This document shows, piece after piece, positions 9,461-18,950 of a stretch of 64,000 nucleotides of DNA. The notes under the pieces were generated by a model. It made no database searches and was not told the origin of the DNA. It saw nothing but the letters and a program-made list of their open reading frames with translations. The DNA comes from Lonepinella sp042468235 (GTDB lineage: Bacteria; Pseudomonadota; Gammaproteobacteria; Enterobacterales; Pasteurellaceae): the NCBI RefSeq assembly GCF_042468235.1, contig NZ_CP170386.1, positions 992,001 through 1,056,000 of the forward strand. The letters run 5' to 3'. Within the stretch, counting starts at the first letter, position 1; every line of letters begins with the position of its first letter. Position numbers and translations under genes: made by a program.

Positions 9461-10338
9461 TATTCACCACCTTTTACTAAACGCAGTAAATACTGACCAT
9501 ATTCATTTTTCGCCATTGGTCTAGCTAAAGTTTCAAGTTGTTCATTTGTAAGCCAACCATTTCGCCATGCAATTTCTTCCAAACATGCAACCTGTACATT
9601 TTGAATATTTTCAATAGTTCGTACAAAAGCTGCTGCATCGTGCAAACTTTCGTGTGTCCCCGTATCCAACCATGCGAAACCACGCCCTAGCAATTGCACA
9701 TTAAGCGTACCATCTTTGAGATACATTTCATTAAGCGTGGTAATTTCTAACTCACCACGTGCAGACGGCTTAACTTGTTTAGCAAATTCAACCACACGAT
9801 TATCGTAAAAATACAATCCTGTTACTGCCCAATCAGATTTTGGTTTAAGTGGTTTTTCTTCAATAGACAGTGCTTTGAAATTTTCATCAAATTCCACCAC
9901 GCCGAAACGTTCTGGATCTTTAACTTGGTAGCCAAATACTGTTGCGCCTTTATTTTCGACAAAATGCGTAGCATCTTGCAAGGCGGCAGTAAAATGCTGA
10001 CCGTAGAAAATATTATCACCCAACACTAAACAAACATTATCATTGCCAATAAAGTCTTCTCCAATCAAAAATGCCTGAGCCAATCCATCTGGACTTGGTT
10101 GCACCGCATATTTCAGTGAAATGCCAAAATCGGAACCATCGCCGAGCAAGCGTTTAAAACTGTCTTTATCTTCAGGCGTAGTGATAATCAATATATCTCT
10201 AATATCTGCCAACATTAACACTGAAAGCGGATAATAAATCATCGGCTTGTCATACACTGGCAAAAGCTGCTTGGATACACCACGGGTAATCGGATAAAGG
10301 CGAGTTCCAGAACCGCCAGCTAAAATAATGCCTTTCAT
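9460..10338 (-). CDS. rfbA: Glucose-1-phosphate thymidylyltransferase
   Basis: This 292-residue nucleotidyltransferase (RmlA) makes dTDP-glucose from dTTP and glucose-1-phosphate. The signature GIILAGGSGTRLYP and the KPMIYYPLS substrate motif are present, as is LGDNIFYGQ. It lies between rfbB and rfbD with almost no spacing, so the four rml genes form one unit in the order B-A-D-C. Confidence 0.96.
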   Translation of the reverse strand: MKGIILAGGSGTRLYPITRGVSKQLLPVYDKPMIYYPLSVLMLADIRDILIITTPEDKDSFKRLLGDGSDFGISLKYAVQPSPDGLAQAFLIGEDFIGNDNVCLVLGDNIFYGQHFTAALQDATHFVENKGATVFGYQVKDPERFGVVEFDENFKALSIEEKPLKPKSDWAVTGLYFYDNRVVEFAKQVKPSARGELEITTLNEMYLKDGTLNVQLLGRGFAWLDTGTHESLHDAAAFVRTIENIQNVQVACLEEIAWRNGWLTNEQLETLARPMAKNEYGQYLLRLVKGGE

Positions 10339-10339
10339 T

Positions 10340-11425
10340 TTACTCCCCCAATCCTAAGCGTTGATTGTAACTACCATCTTGAATGGCTTGCCACCAGCCC
10401 TGATTATCTAAATACCATTCTACCGTTTTGCGTAACCCTGTTTCAAAGGTTTCAAGCGGTGTCCAACCGAGTTTTTGCTTCATTTTTGTGGCGTCAATGG
10501 CATAACGTTTATCGTGTCCGGGACGATCTTGCACAAAGGTAATCAGCTCATGGAATGAGTTAATTTGCTCAAAGTGCGGTGTAAATTTAGCGAGTTTTTC
10601 ACTGCCTTTTAGGCTATCTAAAATATCACAAATGGTTTCTACCACGGTCAAGTTAGTTTTCTCGTTGTGTCCACCGATATTGTAACTTTCTCCAATCACG
10701 CCTTTACTCAATACCAAATGCAAAGCACGAGCATGATCTTCCACAAACAGCCAATCACGAATTTGATCACCTTTGCCATAAATCGGCAACGATTTGCCGT
10801 GAATAGCATTTAAAATTACGAGTGGAATAAGTTTTTCAGGGAAATGGAAAGGTCCATAATTATTAGAACAGTTGGTCAACACCACTGGCAAGCCGTAGGT
10901 TCTATACCACGCACGCACTAGATGATCGCTTGATGCTTTTGATGCCGAATAAGGGCTACTTGGGGCGTACGGCGTAGTTTCCGTGAATAAATCGTCCGTG
11001 CCGTGCAAATCGCCAAACACTTCATCAGTTGAAATATGATGAAAACGAAACGCCGCTTTTTTATCTGCCGACAAACCGTTGTAATAATGGCGAACGACTT
11101 CCAGCAAGGTGTAAGTGCCGATAATATTCGTTTCGATAAAGTCTGCAGGACCATCAATAGAACGATCAACGTGGCTTTCTGCCGCTAAGTGCATAACCGC
11201 ATCAGGCTGATGCTCGGCAAACACCTGCTCAATCGCCACTTTATCGCAAATATCCACTTGCTCAAAGGCATAACGTGGATTGTTTGCCACAGATTTAATA
11301 GAATTAAGATTACCAGCGTAGGTTAGTTTATCGACGTTAATAACACTGTCGCCTGTGTGGTTAATTATATGGCGAACCACTGCTGAGCCGATAAAGCCAG
11401 CGCCACCTGTGAGTAGTATTTTCAT
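10340..11425 (-). CDS. rfbB: dTDP-glucose 4,6-dehydratase
   Basis: This 361-residue short-chain dehydrogenase (RmlB) converts dTDP-glucose to dTDP-4-keto-6-deoxyglucose. It has TGGAGFIGSAVVRH at the N-terminus for NAD binding, HISTDEVFGDL with the active-site Thr-Asp-Glu, and YSASKASSDHLVRA containing the catalytic Tyr-x3-Lys. It is the first of the rml genes in transcription order and follows the WbpM-like gene with a 51-base gap. Confidence 0.96.
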   Translation of the reverse strand: MKILLTGGAGFIGSAVVRHIINHTGDSVINVDKLTYAGNLNSIKSVANNPRYAFEQVDICDKVAIEQVFAEHQPDAVMHLAAESHVDRSIDGPADFIETNIIGTYTLLEVVRHYYNGLSADKKAAFRFHHISTDEVFGDLHGTDDLFTETTPYAPSSPYSASKASSDHLVRAWYRTYGLPVVLTNCSNNYGPFHFPEKLIPLVILNAIHGKSLPIYGKGDQIRDWLFVEDHARALHLVLSKGVIGESYNIGGHNEKTNLTVVETICDILDSLKGSEKLAKFTPHFEQINSFHELITFVQDRPGHDKRYAIDATKMKQKLGWTPLETFETGLRKTVEWYLDNQGWWQAIQDGSYNQRLGLGE

Positions 11426-11476
11426 TTATTTTTTACCTTTAAAATTCATTCTAATATTATCGTATTGTACAATTTA

Positions 11477-13363
11477 TTAATGAGAACTTTTCTCCTGCCA
11501 CACCAAATCACAAATCCCATCAACAGGATTAAAACTTGCTGGGAATTTCAATAATAATTCTCTCACTAATTGCACATCCGCATTCGTACAAGCATTGTTC
11601 AACTCATTTAATAATATGCTCAACTCATTCCAATCTAACATTATCTCTTGTGCTGTCATAATTCTCGGATGAGAACTTTTTGAAACATTATCGCCAATTA
11701 ACAATTCTTCATAAAGTTTCTCACCAGGTCGTAAACCTGTGATTTTGATCTCAATACCACTTGGATTTTCCACTGATTTTTCTTGCATACCCATCAAGGT
11801 AATCATACGTTTGGCTAAATCAATGATTTTCACTGATTCACCCATATCTAACACAAACACATCACCACCAATACCCATTGCTCCGGCCTGAATAACTAAC
11901 TGCGAGGCTTCAGGAATCGTCATAAAATAACGGGTAATTTCAGGGTGCGTTAAAGTAATCGGGCCTCCTTGCTCAATTTGTTTTCTAAATAATGGCACAA
12001 CCGACCCCGAAGAACCGAGTACATTACCAAACCTCACCATGCAAAAACGTGTTTTTGATTGGGCTCTGGATTGAGCTTGTAAAATAAGTTCTGCAATACG
12101 TTTGGTTGTTCCCATTACATTTGTTGGACGAACCGCTTTATCCGTTGAAATCAAAATAAAACTTTCAACCCCTGTTTCAATTGCAGATAGCGCACAATTT
12201 AACGTACCGAAAATATTATTTTTTACGCCTTCAATCATATTATATTCAACCAAAGGAACGTGCTTATAAGCGGCTGCGTGATAAAGCGTATTGATTTGAA
12301 ACGTGGACATTACGTTCGTCAAATGAGTTTTATTTTGGATCGTACCTAAAATCGGAATCAATTGAATATCAAGCTGATTACGTTTAATCACTTCTCGAAG
12401 TTCGCCTTCAATAGCATATAAACTAAATTCATTTAGCTCAAATAATACCAATTTTTTCGGTTTCTGATTGATAATTTGGCGACATAACTCTGAGCCAATA
12501 GAACCACCCGCCCCTGTTACCATTACATTCTTATCAACAATATTGGCTTTTAATAAATCGTTAATCGGTTTAACAGGATCTCGCCCTAATAAATCATCAA
12601 TAGAGACTTTATTTAGGGTGGACAACTTCGCTTTACCTGTAACCAAATCTTCCATTCCCGGAATAGATAATACCTCGCAAGGTAATCTAGTTAGATTATC
12701 AATAATTTCCTTACGGCGTGCCATTGGAACACTAGGAATCGCCAATAAAATTTGTTTTACATTATGTCTTTCTACTAATTTAGCAATATCATTCGGTGAA
12801 TAAACCTTGATACCGTGTAATATCAGTTTATGTAATCTATGATTATCATCCACAAATGCAGCGACAAAATAACCATTCATTTGATTCAAAGCGGTTAATA
12901 ATTGACGGCCAGAATCACCTGCCCCGTAAATAATAACAGCAACACGAGAATCACGCTCAATATTCAAAATGGTTCTAAAAAATAATCGAGAACCCACAAC
13001 CAATAGAACAAGAATGAGAAAATAAATAAATGGCACTGTTCTCGGAATGGTTACTTGAATAAGGTAAGCCCCAAGTAAAACAGCCACAACCGAAATAGCA
13101 ACACCAATAAGTACGGTATTTAAGATTTTAATTGTGATAAAACGTAAAACTGCTCGATACAGACCTAATTTAATAAACACAAATAAGGTAATAAAAATAA
13201 CAAAAGTTAAAACTAACCAGTGCTTATGTTCATACAGAGAATTACTATTATCATATCTTAATCCTAAAGAACCAAAATAGGCAATACCAATTAACACTAC
13301 ATCCATCAGTAGTGTAATTGTTCTTTTTACCATTCTCGGTAAATTAATTAAATAATGAAACAT
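11477..13363 (-). CDS. Membrane nucleotide-sugar 4,6-dehydratase, WbpM/FlaA1-like
   Basis: This 628-residue protein begins with about four membrane segments (residues 10-130), then a CoA-binding-like Rossmann domain (VIIYGAGDSGRQLL) and a C-terminal dehydratase domain with TGAGGSIGSELCRQI. The active site resembles WbpM and PglF (STDKAVRPTNVMGTTKR). Known members convert UDP-GlcNAc to UDP-4-keto-6-deoxy-GlcNAc. It lies just after the sugar-phosphate transferase and, beyond a RhuM gene, a reductase-like epimerase, which together suggest UDP-QuiNAc or a related sugar. The sugar itself is inferred. Confidence 0.88.
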   Translation of the reverse strand: MFHYLINLPRMVKRTITLLMDVVLIGIAYFGSLGLRYDNSNSLYEHKHWLVLTFVIFITLFVFIKLGLYRAVLRFITIKILNTVLIGVAISVVAVLLGAYLIQVTIPRTVPFIYFLILVLLVVGSRLFFRTILNIERDSRVAVIIYGAGDSGRQLLTALNQMNGYFVAAFVDDNHRLHKLILHGIKVYSPNDIAKLVERHNVKQILLAIPSVPMARRKEIIDNLTRLPCEVLSIPGMEDLVTGKAKLSTLNKVSIDDLLGRDPVKPINDLLKANIVDKNVMVTGAGGSIGSELCRQIINQKPKKLVLFELNEFSLYAIEGELREVIKRNQLDIQLIPILGTIQNKTHLTNVMSTFQINTLYHAAAYKHVPLVEYNMIEGVKNNIFGTLNCALSAIETGVESFILISTDKAVRPTNVMGTTKRIAELILQAQSRAQSKTRFCMVRFGNVLGSSGSVVPLFRKQIEQGGPITLTHPEITRYFMTIPEASQLVIQAGAMGIGGDVFVLDMGESVKIIDLAKRMITLMGMQEKSVENPSGIEIKITGLRPGEKLYEELLIGDNVSKSSHPRIMTAQEIMLDWNELSILLNELNNACTNADVQLVRELLLKFPASFNPVDGICDLVWQEKSSH

Positions 13364-13374
13364 TGGTCTTAATC

Positions 13375-13923
13375 CTATTTTACTCTATCACCAGAACCTT
13401 TGCCTGAAACAGTGGCAAAAATATATTCAAAATATTTTTTTACGGTTAAGGTGTTAATCATTTCCGCATCGGTTTTGGCTAATAATTCCGGGGTGGACAT
13501 ATCAATTTCATTGATTTGTGCGAGTCCTGTAATTCCGGGACGAACTAAATACACGCCTCGGCTTTCACGTTCTTTAATTAACTCTTCCTGATTAAATAAA
13601 TTCGGGCGGGGACCGACTAAACTCATATCACCCAAAAGTACATTGAGCAATTGCGGTAACTCATCTAATTTAGAACGGCGTAAAAATGATCCAAATTTAG
13701 TAATGGAAGATGTACTTGCCAAATGCGAAGCCACCGATGCCGTGTTTTTGTGCATCGTGCGAAATTTATATAGCGTAAATGGCTTTTTGTTTTTGCCTAC
13801 TCGCTCTTGTGCAAAAATAGGTGAGCCTGTGTCAAACAAGCCAATAATATATAAAATAAGCATAACTGGGGATAGGCAAATCAAACCTAAAAAGGAAAAT
13901 AAGAAGTCAAAAAGTCGTGTCAT
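13375..13923 (-). CDS. Initiating undecaprenyl-phosphate sugar-1-phosphate transferase
   Basis: This 182-residue small PglC/WcaJ-type transferase (bacterial sugar transferase domain) should load the first sugar phosphate onto undecaprenyl phosphate at the inner membrane. It has one N-terminal hydrophobic re-entrant segment (FLFSFLGLICLSPVML), then RVGKNKKPFTLYKFRTM, SKLDELPQLLNVLLGDMSLV, GPRP, and RPGITGLAQIN. It lies directly upstream of the WbpM-like gene. Members with this pairing often use UDP-QuiNAc, UDP-diNAcBac or UDP-FucNAc, so the substrate is uncertain. Confidence 0.9.
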   Translation of the reverse strand: MTRLFDFLFSFLGLICLSPVMLILYIIGLFDTGSPIFAQERVGKNKKPFTLYKFRTMHKNTASVASHLASTSSITKFGSFLRRSKLDELPQLLNVLLGDMSLVGPRPNLFNQEELIKERESRGVYLVRPGITGLAQINEIDMSTPELLAKTDAEMINTLTVKKYFEYIFATVSGKGSGDRVK

Positions 13924-13974
13924 TTGTGTGAACCTTTTAAATTAGATGTCATTTTTAAATTGTATATAGTGTAT

Positions 13975-14970
13975 TTAATTTCTTTGTTTAATTTGGTTTT
14001 CGGCTTCGGATAAGATTTTTAAATCTTCATCATCCGCTTGTTGTTGTGTTAATAATTGACGTTTTTGATGAAAAATAGCATATTGTTCAGCCGTAAACTC
14101 TTCCATTTGTTGATGTGTACGATGACCTAAATGATCTAATACCCTTAAGCCATTAAATTCCAATAACTGATCAACATTTTTTTGCCAAAAGGACAAGGTT
14201 AAATCCTGATTATTTTTCACTCTAAACTCAGCACTTTCAAGAAAAATCATCACCAAACGATTTAAACTATCTAATTCATCTTGATTAAGGTAATTTTTAG
14301 CCGTAATAATATCGCCTTTACGCACAACTTTTCCTTTCCAAGACGTTAAACCCATATTTGGCAATTCTGCATTTGCACGCTCGCAAATTAACTCGGCTGC
14401 GGTTTTGTGCGTTACCGCATAAATCAATTTATTTTGTGTTTGAGCAAAAAACATTTGTGTCGCTTTATCGGTTTTATCGTAATCGCTAGACAAGCTAAAT
14501 AATTCACGAATTTTTTGATAAAACCGCAGTTCACTTGCCCGAATTTCACGGATTTGCTCTAGCAGTTCATCAAAATAATCCTCTCTACCTTGTGGATTTT
14601 TTAAGCGTTCACTGTCAACCAAAAAGCCTTTTTCTAAATAGCTACGCAACACCGTATTTGACCAACGGCGAAACTGCACACCACGTTTACTGCGAACACG
14701 AAAGCCGATCGCTAAAATCATATCCAGTGAATAATGTTGAGTTTGATATTGCTTGCCATCTTCGGCAGTTATCAAATAATAGTTGATAACTGAATTTGCA
14801 TCTAACTCATTGTCCTGCAATAGATTGTTGATATGCTTGGATATATTTTGCACAGAGGTGTCAAAAAGTTCGGCTAACTGATTTTGAGTCAGCCACACTT
14901 GATTTTCACGCACCAACAAAGCCACATTACTCTTGCCATCATCAGTATTATAGATGATTAAATCGTTCAT
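13975..14970 (-). CDS. RhuM-family protein
   Basis: This 331-residue protein matches the RhuM family named after a Salmonella pathogenicity-island gene. It begins with LIIYNTDDGKSNVALLVREN and an HTH-like segment (LTQNQLAELFDTSVQNISKHI), then the family landmarks YSLDMILAIGFRVRSKRGVQFRRW and KGFLVDSERL. A helical C-terminal half follows. Its role is not established; relatives occur on mobile elements and beside restriction or toxin genes. It sits in the same direction inside a sugar operon but has no obvious sugar function. No partner gene adjoins it. Confidence 0.85.
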   Translation of the reverse strand: MNDLIIYNTDDGKSNVALLVRENQVWLTQNQLAELFDTSVQNISKHINNLLQDNELDANSVINYYLITAEDGKQYQTQHYSLDMILAIGFRVRSKRGVQFRRWSNTVLRSYLEKGFLVDSERLKNPQGREDYFDELLEQIREIRASELRFYQKIRELFSLSSDYDKTDKATQMFFAQTQNKLIYAVTHKTAAELICERANAELPNMGLTSWKGKVVRKGDIITAKNYLNQDELDSLNRLVMIFLESAEFRVKNNQDLTLSFWQKNVDQLLEFNGLRVLDHLGHRTHQQMEEFTAEQYAIFHQKRQLLTQQQADDEDLKILSEAENQIKQRN

Positions 14971-14993
14971 TTTTCACCTATTATAATCATCGA

Positions 14994-15920
14994 CTAACTT
15001 TCAGTGCCACGAGCTTTAAAACTCCAAATCGTTTTTTCCAACCCTTGCTTTGCCGTAATGGGAAGTTTTTCAATGCCTAAGGCTTGTTTGATTTTTTGAT
15101 TACTCACTACATAACTTTCGGTTAATTTTTTCAAACGTTCAGAATTAAGTGGTAAATGTAAAACATCACCGATTTTAGCAGACAGTTTAATTAGCCCAGC
15201 AGGAATTGACCACAATTTTGTTTTTTTACCCAATGTTTCAGACATTAATATAATCAACTCATTAGTGGATAAAGTCTCATCATCTGCAAAATGATAAACT
15301 CCCGATGCTAAATTATCTTTCAATAACATCTGCTCAATCAAAAAATTCAGATTATCAATGCTTAGAAAAGAGCGTTGATTATGAAAACTTGCCAAAGGCC
15401 AAGGAATGCCTTTTTCAACCACTTTATATAATAAATTGAGATTACCTTTATTGCCTGCACCGTGAATCATACAAGGACGAATGATAAACAAACGTTTTCC
15501 AGTAGGCAAAGTTTGGCTTAATAAAAACTGTTCAGCTTCAAACTTAGATTTACCATAAGCGGTTAATGGATTAGGTGTTATGTTTTCATCTACCACATTA
15601 TCCGCCATATCAGCTACCGCTTTTACAGAACTAAAATAAAAGAAATCTCGAATATTGGATTGCAAAAATTGTTCAAATAATGCGATGGTCAGATCTCGAT
15701 TAACCTTGAAATACTCAGATTCATCACTGGTGTTTTTTGTATCGTGTGCTTTACCAGCCAAATGAATAATGGCATCCGCATCTTGGTCTAGATCTTTCTT
15801 ACAGTTCTCACTACGTAACGAAAGTGCGGTGATTTTATAAGGACTTTTTGCAAAATATTGCGTTAAGTTTTGACCAACAAAACCTGAAGCACCTGTAATT
15901 TGGATAATCATATTTTTCAC
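14994..15920 (-). CDS. NAD-dependent epimerase/dehydratase, WbpV/WreQ-like
   Basis: This 308-residue short-chain dehydrogenase acts on a nucleotide sugar. TGASGFVGQNLTQYF binds the cofactor; the catalytic Tyr-x3-Lys is in LTAYGKSKFEAEQFL. Proteins of this length that accompany a WbpM-like dehydratase and a PglC-type transferase reduce UDP-4-keto-6-deoxy-GlcNAc to UDP-QuiNAc, which is the likely role here by context. The 3' end of the glycosyltransferase gene upstream overlaps its start by 4 bases. An uptake signal lies inside the gene near 15822, the last one seen before about 34 kb. Confidence 0.82.
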   Translation of the reverse strand: MKNMIIQITGASGFVGQNLTQYFAKSPYKITALSLRSENCKKDLDQDADAIIHLAGKAHDTKNTSDESEYFKVNRDLTIALFEQFLQSNIRDFFYFSSVKAVADMADNVVDENITPNPLTAYGKSKFEAEQFLLSQTLPTGKRLFIIRPCMIHGAGNKGNLNLLYKVVEKGIPWPLASFHNQRSFLSIDNLNFLIEQMLLKDNLASGVYHFADDETLSTNELIILMSETLGKKTKLWSIPAGLIKLSAKIGDVLHLPLNSERLKKLTESYVVSNQKIKQALGIEKLPITAKQGLEKTIWSFKARGTES

Positions 15921-16732
15921 TTAAATTGCTCTAATGTTTTTCTATTGATTAAGACTCTTTCCTTATCAAAAATCCAGCCCCATTTATTAAAATAGACTTT
16001 TGCTGAATTAACAAAAATTTTAAATAGTCTTTTACTTTTATTTGCACCTGATTCATAACCATGATGTACTGAGACCTTAGGGAAATAAATGGTTTTATAT
16101 TTTTGATGCACACGTCTTGAAAGATCCCAATCTTCAAAATACATAAAGAAACGATCATCATAAAACCCGATTTCTTTTAAAGCGTCTATTCTAAATAAAG
16201 TAAAACAGCCTGATAAAATTGGTGCATTATATATCATTGTTTTATCAATATTGCGTAGTTCATATCTCTCAATAAATTTATCATAAATAAATTTAGGTTT
16301 TTTTAATTTACGCATCAATACGGAATAAGGAGATGGTAATAATTTAGGCAAATTTTGAATAGAGCCATCCGAATTTAAAATCTGTGGCATCATCATGCCA
16401 ACAAATTTATTCGCGTTCATATAATCAATCATTGTTTGCATAACATGCGGTTTAAAATATACATCAGGATTTACTACAAAATGATATTTTGCATTACTTT
16501 CAATAGATTTTTGAATGGCTATATTATGTGCAGCCCCAAAACCAGGATTGGTGGGGTTTGAAATATAAACTACATTTTCGCTTTGCACAATATCTTTTAA
16601 TTCATCTGTTGGTGAGTTATCAATAAGATAAAGTGTAAATGCTTCATTTAGCTTAGAGTTTAATAAACTATTTATAGCTTTTAATAGCTCATTTTTATCA
16701 TTTTTATATAAAACTATACATGTAGTGATCAT
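15917..16732 (-). CDS. Family 2 glycosyltransferase, WbbL-like rhamnosyltransferase
   Basis: This 271-residue GT-A enzyme has the pattern of WbbL-type rhamnosyltransferases: NPGFGAAHNIAI, the DxD-like NPDVYF, and LSGCFTLFRIDALKEIGFYD followed by FEDWDLSRR. It probably adds L-rhamnose to the lipid-linked repeat unit on the cytoplasmic face, which fits the rml genes downstream. Acceptor specificity cannot be read from sequence. The gene is AT-rich by eye compared with the rml genes. Confidence 0.85.
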   Translation of the reverse strand: MITTCIVLYKNDKNELLKAINSLLNSKLNEAFTLYLIDNSPTDELKDIVQSENVVYISNPTNPGFGAAHNIAIQKSIESNAKYHFVVNPDVYFKPHVMQTMIDYMNANKFVGMMMPQILNSDGSIQNLPKLLPSPYSVLMRKLKKPKFIYDKFIERYELRNIDKTMIYNAPILSGCFTLFRIDALKEIGFYDDRFFMYFEDWDLSRRVHQKYKTIYFPKVSVHHGYESGANKSKRLFKIFVNSAKVYFNKWGWIFDKERVLINRKTLEQFK

Positions 16733-16745
16733 ATTATAATGCTCG

Positions 16746-17804
16746 TTAACCTTTATCTAAACTTAATAAATAGATACTAGAGTATTCTTCAGCCATTTTT
16801 TTTGCTGAAAGTTCATAAGAACTAAACTCTGACGTTTTATTTAAAATATCATCTGATATATCTGTAAGTAAAGTTCCTGCTTTGGGATTCAAATTTAAAA
16901 ACTCTCTATGAGATGGAATATCAGAAAGTAATGCGTAGCACCCACATGACACCCCTTCTAATATGCTCATAGGATAACCTTCCGCACTTGAATTAGAAAC
17001 AATAAAGTCAGAAGATTGATAATATTCTTTAACATTTTTTACTCTACCTATTAATTTTATGCTTTTATTAGATAGCGTCTTACATCTATCTAACTCATCA
17101 CCATCACCTACAATAATCAAAATTGAGTTAGGTAATTTCAAAGATAAAAACAGAGAAATAAGCTCTGGAACTCTTTTTCTTCTTATTAAGTTCCCAGAAA
17201 AACAAAATATTCTCTTATCTATAGGTAACCCTAAATTGATTCTTAGTTTTAACTTATCTTCTTGTGTAATAGGATAATATTGAGATTGTTCTACCCCATT
17301 ATTAATATATGTAAAATCAACATTCCTAAGATATTTTTTTAACCCATTATATACGGATTCAGAGCACCCAATCACTTTATCAAATCTTTTTCTGTTTAAC
17401 ATGCAAAGATGCATAATACTTCCTAAAAAACCTTTTACCCGACCATAAACTTGATAGTCTTTAAATATTGTGCTATGCAAAGTGGTTATTTTTTTGAAAT
17501 CACCATTTAAACCAAATACAAATCTATCTGCCGAGAATCCATGAGAATGAAATATATCTACAGTATCTCTAAATTCAAGAAAAAATTGTTCTTTGTCTAT
17601 AACTTTATCAAAGTATATTACTTCTGAATTACAATAGTGATTAAACTTAGATACAATCTCTTGGTCAGTATCAATACTACTTAATGAGAGAATTTTAAAA
17701 TTAAATTTGTCATAATCCATGTTTCTAGTTAAATTTAATAACATATTAATCGGTCCGCAATTATAAATTTTGGAAACGACATAGCAAATTCTAATTTTAT
17801 TCAT
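16746..17804 (-). CDS. Family 4 glycosyltransferase
   Basis: This 352-residue GT-B enzyme has an N-terminal acceptor domain (CYVVSKIYNCGPINMLLNL) and a C-terminal donor domain with FCFSGNLIRRKRVPELI and the E-x7-E signature region SSAEGYPMSILEGVSCG. It would transfer a nucleotide-linked sugar to the growing repeat unit. It overlaps the polymerase gene by 8 bases, so the two are likely co-translated. The sugar is unknown. Confidence 0.85.
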   Translation of the reverse strand: MNKIRICYVVSKIYNCGPINMLLNLTRNMDYDKFNFKILSLSSIDTDQEIVSKFNHYCNSEVIYFDKVIDKEQFFLEFRDTVDIFHSHGFSADRFVFGLNGDFKKITTLHSTIFKDYQVYGRVKGFLGSIMHLCMLNRKRFDKVIGCSESVYNGLKKYLRNVDFTYINNGVEQSQYYPITQEDKLKLRINLGLPIDKRIFCFSGNLIRRKRVPELISLFLSLKLPNSILIIVGDGDELDRCKTLSNKSIKLIGRVKNVKEYYQSSDFIVSNSSAEGYPMSILEGVSCGCYALLSDIPSHREFLNLNPKAGTLLTDISDDILNKTSEFSSYELSAKKMAEEYSSIYLLSLDKG

Positions 17805-18852
17805 TAGGTATCGTCTTCATTAAAGGGTTAAAATAATCTTCCATTACATACGGAAATTGGAAGTGATAAGTTACTATTGCCTGAATAATTACATACAATA
17901 ATAAAAAAAGATAGCCAACATTCCCAAATCGTTTAAACACTGGCTGTAACAAATAAATCTCTGTGAATGTCATCGCCACAGAGAATCTTCCACTTAAAAT
18001 ACTAAAGTCAGCAAATCCAAATTTCAATCCCACTCCGACAGTGTAAATAGATAGAAATATAAAAAATATTTTATTTTTACAAAGTGTATTATTTAAAAAT
18101 ACAAGAATAAATAAAAAAACAAGCAATGATCTTATATTTGGCAATCTAAATAATCCGACACTTTCAGAATACTCGCTATTAGAATATAACTCTACTCTAC
18201 TTGATAGATTTAATAATAGATCTATCAACACATATTTAGCCATCAAGAAGGAAAAAATAAGAACAATAAAATATAGAAACTTTATAGTTGTTAGTTTAAT
18301 GCCCCATTTTTGAACAACCCCATGAATCCATAAGAAAAAACAGCCAGCTAGTAAGGCTGGAATTGCCAATTGATGAAATATAATAGCCAAAAAGGAAATG
18401 ATTAAAAACTTTAAATGTCTATTTTCAGAAAGCATAATAATCGCCCATAATGCCAATGGGATAGATACACCTTGCCTAATAATCATGAACTGTAACGATA
18501 AAAAATACATTGATGACAAATAAATTAATAAGAAAATCCAAAGCTCTAATTTATGTTTTATTGCCACCTTAAATGTTACATAAAATATCAATAATGAAAA
18601 TACTAAAAATAATAATACTGGACTATTATCTGAAAAAAAATGAATAAAATAGCTATACCATCCAAAACCAATTTCCATATTAGTTTGAGTATAAAATTCA
18701 GTAGGAGAAAATAGGCTATAATTTAATATATTACTATAAACACCATAATACACGTCAGTGTCTCTAGTCCCTCCCCTATTTCCCACAATAATAGCCATGA
18801 TAAGTATTATCAATGATAATATCCAATAACTAGGTCTAACTATAATTTTCAT
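17797..18852 (-). CDS. wzy: EpsG-like polysaccharide polymerase (Wzy)
   Basis: This 351-residue integral membrane protein has about ten hydrophobic segments. Near the N-terminus is GNRGGTRDTDVYYGVYSN, the Arg/Asp-rich loop typical of EpsG-family proteins, and a second loop follows IIRQGVSIPLALWAI. Such proteins polymerise repeat units on the periplasmic side. It is the only polymerase candidate in the locus. Wzy proteins share little sequence, so the call rests on topology, motif and neighbours. Confidence 0.8.
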   Translation of the reverse strand: MKIIVRPSYWILSLIILIMAIIVGNRGGTRDTDVYYGVYSNILNYSLFSPTEFYTQTNMEIGFGWYSYFIHFFSDNSPVLLFLVFSLLIFYVTFKVAIKHKLELWIFLLIYLSSMYFLSLQFMIIRQGVSIPLALWAIIMLSENRHLKFLIISFLAIIFHQLAIPALLAGCFFLWIHGVVQKWGIKLTTIKFLYFIVLIFSFLMAKYVLIDLLLNLSSRVELYSNSEYSESVGLFRLPNIRSLLVFLFILVFLNNTLCKNKIFFIFLSIYTVGVGLKFGFADFSILSGRFSVAMTFTEIYLLQPVFKRFGNVGYLFLLLYVIIQAIVTYHFQFPYVMEDYFNPLMKTIPNE

Positions 18853-18950
18853 AAGTAACTAAATTTTGCTGTGTTGTAATAGTAAAAATTGTTATGTTAT
18901 ATTGTAAATTCAAGAGATAAACATTTATATTCCATCATCTAGAAAATAAC

